From positions 1 to 7,306 of the forward strand of contig JABJGX010000044.1 in the NCBI GenBank assembly GCA_018662075.1: a stretch of 7,306 nt of DNA, written 5' to 3'. A program made the translations under genes and the position numbers. The notes under the pieces were generated by a model. The model saw nothing but the letters and a program-made list of their open reading frames with translations. It was not told where the DNA came from and did no database searches. Shown in pieces: positions 4,884-7,306 of this stretch (position 1 is the first letter of the stretch; each line of letters opens with the position of its first letter). The DNA is from Candidatus Peregrinibacteria bacterium. GTDB lineage: Bacteria > Patescibacteriota > Gracilibacteria > Peribacterales > Peribacteraceae.

Positions 4884-6371
4884 ATGACTACACACTCCTC
4901 TCTCTGGCAATCGAAATGGTTCTTCATTCTTGCTTCTGTTGGCGCTGCCGCAGGACTCGGTAATCTCTGGCGTTTTCCATACATGGTGTATGAAAACGGT
5001 GGTGCTGTATTCATCATTGCCTACCTCGTATGCCTCTTTCTTCTTGTCATCCCCTTGATGATGGTTGAAGTAGCCATAGGACAAACAGAGAGACAAGAAT
5101 TCATAAACCTCTTAAGCGACAAAGGTGGGTGGATAGGACGGTTTGTAGGATGGATGATGATCCTTCTTATTATTGTACTCCTCGGATACTACACACCAGT
5201 TGCTGCCTGGGGACTCGATTATTTGTTCCACAGTCTATCCGTCTCCTGGAGCTCTGGTGCTGAAGAATTCTTCTATAGCAATATACTACAAATTACAGAT
5301 AAGCCTTCCATCTTCGGAGGCTTCTCTAGTCCAGTTGTATGGGGTCTCGCTATTTCATACCTGGCGGTATTCTTCTCTATCTTCCAAGGGATTAAATCTA
5401 TCAGTCGAGTCATCAAGTGGACAGTGTCATTACCATTTGTATTGCTTGCAGTTCTCTTTATAAATTCACTCTTCTTACCTGGAAGTACTGATGGATTTTT
5501 GTACCTCCTTGTCCCAGACTGGCCTCAGATTCTCTCTATTGGAGTGTGGAAGAGTGCAGCATCACAAGCATTCCTCTCTGCAAATATCGGGCTTATCATC
5601 ACCATTTTCTACGCACGATTCAATGCAGAACATAACGACATTGTTCGATCTACACTATTCATTGCGCTTGGAAATGCAGCAGTCAGCTTCCTAGCAGCAT
5701 TCGCCATTTTTGGAACACTAGGACACACGGCACTCGCACAAGGAAAAGCTATAACAGATGTTGTAGTCTCTGGACCCACTTTGGCATTCGTTGCTTTCCC
5801 AGATGCGCTAGCAGCCCTTCCATTTGGAAAAAGTATATTCTCTATCCTATTCTTCATTACTATCTTCACACTGGCTGTAGATACTATCTTTGCAGCGCTT
5901 GAAGTAGTTGTTGCCACACTCAATACACAGATTAAATGTCTTCAAAAAATCCCATACCAGCTACTAACAGCACTCTGCTGTGGCCTCTTCTTTCTATGGT
6001 CACTCGCATTTGCAGGAGGTAACGGACTCTATCGACTAGACGCAATGGACCATGCATTATGGGCACATGTATTTTACTGGGCAGTCATCCCGCAAATCAT
6101 TATCTTCGGATGGAAGATGCCAGTTTCTGCACTTAGAGAACGTATCAATGCATCAAGCTCTATTCATATCGGCTACTGGTTTGACATCATCATCAAGTGG
6201 GCAGGTCCTCTCTTTCTTATTACGGTATATCTCTCATCACTCCCAGGGGAGTTCGCCGCACCGTACGAGGGTTACGATGCTGAGTTTTTAAAATACTGGA
6301 TGTACGGCCCAATGATAGGCATTGCAACACTCAGCGCACTTCTGGCTTTACGAAAGCCTACAAGGGTATAG
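4884..6371 (+). CDS. Na+-dependent transporter of the NSS (SNF/LeuT) family
   Basis: This inner-membrane symporter is likely to import an amino acid or related amine using the Na+ gradient; the substrate cannot be told from sequence. Numbering below starts at ATG 4872 (499 residues); with the preferred start at ATG 4884 the protein has 495. About 12 membrane helices are visible. TM1 (16-39) carries the unwound GLGNLWRFPY motif with Asn31, which matches the Na1 ligand Asn27 of LeuT. It is followed by ENGGAVFIIAY and PLMMVEVAIGQ in TM2. TM6 (229-249) has FLSANIGL, aligning with LeuT FTLSLGF, with Ser236 at the Na1 threonine position. TM8 has LAVDTIFAALE (334-344), where Asp337-Thr338 match the Na2 pair Asp-Ser of serotonin-transporter-like members. 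TM11 and TM12 lie at about 434-457 and 472-494. It is divergent from the pyrD operon and 9 nt upstream of the PHP gene, so the two are probably co-transcribed. Confidence 0.93.
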   Translation: MTTHSSLWQSKWFFILASVGAAAGLGNLWRFPYMVYENGGAVFIIAYLVCLFLLVIPLMMVEVAIGQTERQEFINLLSDKGGWIGRFVGWMMILLIIVLLGYYTPVAAWGLDYLFHSLSVSWSSGAEEFFYSNILQITDKPSIFGGFSSPVVWGLAISYLAVFFSIFQGIKSISRVIKWTVSLPFVLLAVLFINSLFLPGSTDGFLYLLVPDWPQILSIGVWKSAASQAFLSANIGLIITIFYARFNAEHNDIVRSTLFIALGNAAVSFLAAFAIFGTLGHTALAQGKAITDVVVSGPTLAFVAFPDALAALPFGKSIFSILFFITIFTLAVDTIFAALEVVVATLNTQIKCLQKIPYQLLTALCCGLFFLWSLAFAGGNGLYRLDAMDHALWAHVFYWAVIPQIIIFGWKMPVSALRERINASSSIHIGYWFDIIIKWAGPLFLITVYLSSLPGEFAAPYEGYDAEFLKYWMYGPMIGIATLSALLALRKPTRV

Positions 6372-6380
6372 TGAAGCAGT

Positions 6381-7148
6381 ATGATCAAGTATCGCCTCAA
6401 TCCACATGCCCACTCCAACCACAGTGATGGAGAGCTCGGCATAGAGGAGATCGGAAACATTGCTCACGACAAGAACACTCACATCTTTGTCACAGACCAT
6501 AACAATGTCGATGCTCACAGAGACTTTGAGCACTCAATGATTGGTGCAGGCGTAGAGATTAAAGACGAATCTGGAATCGACGTGCTTATCCTAGGAATAA
6601 AAGACGACATCCTCACACTATTTGACGAAGAGATTGAACACCGGCTCGATCCACATAATCCCATCTACGGAACGGTAAATATTAGTGCAACAGAGCTGAC
6701 TGGTATCGCCGAAGAAATGGGTCACACCATTATTCTTCCACACGTCGGTACTGCAGAAGGCGCTCTTATGCTTCCAGAAAATGAACAGGAAGAACTAGCA
6801 CGCAAAAAAGTATTGGTTGAATATAACGGACGTATAGGAAAAGGGATTAACAGACTCGCAAAACGCTTTGCTCAAAAATTTAAACTACCAACAATCGCCG
6901 GTGGCGATAGTCATATAAGTGCATATGACCAATACACATCTACCTATACAAAAATACGATCGAAAGTTGAACTTACACCTATAGAAATGCTGCAAAGGGT
7001 AAAAGAAAGAAGAGGAGCAGGCATGCGCATTAGTGCGCCTGGGATAATGGAGTCTCTTGCAACAGGAAAACAGATCCTCAAAGCAGGCGGCATGAAAATG
7101 CTTCAGATGGTTGCGAAGTGTAAACGTAAACAGTTATTCGGAACCTAG
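6381..7148 (+). CDS. PHP-domain metal-dependent phosphoesterase
   Basis: This 255-residue protein has a PHP (polymerase and histidinol phosphatase) fold, whose members hydrolyse phosphoesters using two or three metal ions. The metal ligands are visible in order: His9 and His11 (PHAHSNHSDG, with His14 and Asp16), TDHNN with Asp39-His40, Glu59 (AGVEIK), PHVG with His121, and GGDSH with Asp176 and His178. The C-terminal 50 residues are basic and lie outside the core. Relatives include 3',5'-nucleotide phosphatases and 5'-3' exonucleases such as TrpH/RNase AM, and histidinol phosphatase; the substrate here is unknown. ATG 6381 follows the transporter stop by 9 nt with no clear Shine-Dalgarno site. 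TATAGT at 6367-6372 lies 8 nt before the ATG, the same spacing as at the 71-codon gene, but without a -35. Its stop TAG overlaps the stop of convergent pyrG in the palindrome CTAG. Confidence 0.88.
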   Translation: MIKYRLNPHAHSNHSDGELGIEEIGNIAHDKNTHIFVTDHNNVDAHRDFEHSMIGAGVEIKDESGIDVLILGIKDDILTLFDEEIEHRLDPHNPIYGTVNISATELTGIAEEMGHTIILPHVGTAEGALMLPENEQEELARKKVLVEYNGRIGKGINRLAKRFAQKFKLPTIAGGDSHISAYDQYTSTYTKIRSKVELTPIEMLQRVKERRGAGMRISAPGIMESLATGKQILKAGGMKMLQMVAKCKRKQLFGT

Positions 7149-7306
7149 ACCTTCTTCCCCGTTGCTGCCTTTAGCAATCCTGCGAACAATGGATGTGGCT
7201 TGTGTGGTCGACTCTTAAACTCTGGATGGAACTGTGATCCAACCATAAACGGATGGTTCTTCACTTCAACAATTTCCATTAGCTTACTTTCTGGCCATTC
7301 ACCCGA
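7145..7306 (-). CDS. pyrG: CTP synthase, C-terminal fragment (window edge)
   Basis: The final 53 codons of CTP synthase, which aminates UTP to CTP using glutamine. The frame is open to the window end. GSQFHPEFKSRPHKPHPLF is the end of the class I glutamine amidotransferase domain; the His and Glu of FHPEF complete the Cys-His-Glu triad. HPFMVG just before it is also typical. The catalytic cysteine, the synthetase domain and the start lie beyond the right edge. The C-terminal tail after PHPLF is short (AGLLKAATGKKV). Stop TAG is shared in CTAG with the convergent PHP gene. It is in the same direction as pyrD-pyrK but about 2.3 kb away and separated by two opposing genes, so it is not in that operon. 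Confidence 0.95.
   Translation of the reverse strand, partial: SGEWPESKLMEIVEVKNHPFMVGSQFHPEFKSRPHKPHPLFAGLLKAATGKKV

Noticed and set aside
1..7306. CRISPR array, insertion sequence, prophage or defence cassette
   Set aside because: No regularly spaced repeats, transposase, integrase or defence-related domain is visible on either strand.

Overview
The window looks like an ordinary chromosomal stretch of a small-genome bacterium. A member of the Patescibacteria (Candidate Phyla Radiation) is my best guess. This is an inference from the short gaps, the type of AdoMet-decarboxylase-like protein, the lack of clear Shine-Dalgarno sites and a recurrent start-codon-at-+1 promoter layout; no taxonomic marker was tested. 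TGA ends one of the genes (4595-4597) and is not read through in any other, so the standard bacterial code fits.

Layout. Positions 1-1566 (+) hold most of the ribosome-associated GTPase TypA/BipA, cut at its 5' side by the window edge. Converging on it at 1607-1909 (-) is a short S-adenosylmethionine-decarboxylase-like protein. Positions 1910-2229 carry no convincing gene. They hold a 132-bp inverted-repeat element with a nested stem, a second AT-rich hairpin, and a promoter for tRNA-Glu(UUC) at 2230-2304 (+). A strong promoter inside a perfect inverted repeat then drives an unrecognised two-helix membrane protein (2341-2775, +).

Positions 2772-4810 (-) form a probable three-gene operon: a 71-residue unknown protein, pyrD (dihydroorotate dehydrogenase catalytic subunit) and pyrK (its FAD/2Fe-2S electron-transfer subunit). 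pyrD and pyrK overlap as TAATG. Together PyrD and PyrK make the class 1B enzyme, which oxidises dihydroorotate to orotate with NAD+ as acceptor. Divergent from this operon, 4884-6371 (+) encodes a Na+-coupled NSS/LeuT-family transporter, followed after 9 nt by a PHP-domain phosphoesterase (6381-7148, +). At the right edge, 7145-7306 (-) is the C-terminal end of CTP synthase PyrG, a second pyrimidine-pathway gene.

Two patterns cut across the genes. First, at four independent starts a -10 element (three of them with an extended TG) lies 6-8 nt before the start codon, so the predicted transcripts begin at or within about two bases of ATG/GTG: leaderless mRNAs. Second, two tail-to-tail gene pairs share a 4-bp palindrome (TTAA and CTAG) that gives each gene its stop codon, leaving no room for a terminator between them. 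No CRISPR array, insertion sequence, phage gene or obvious defence system was found. The most novel candidate is the structured element at 1972-2103.
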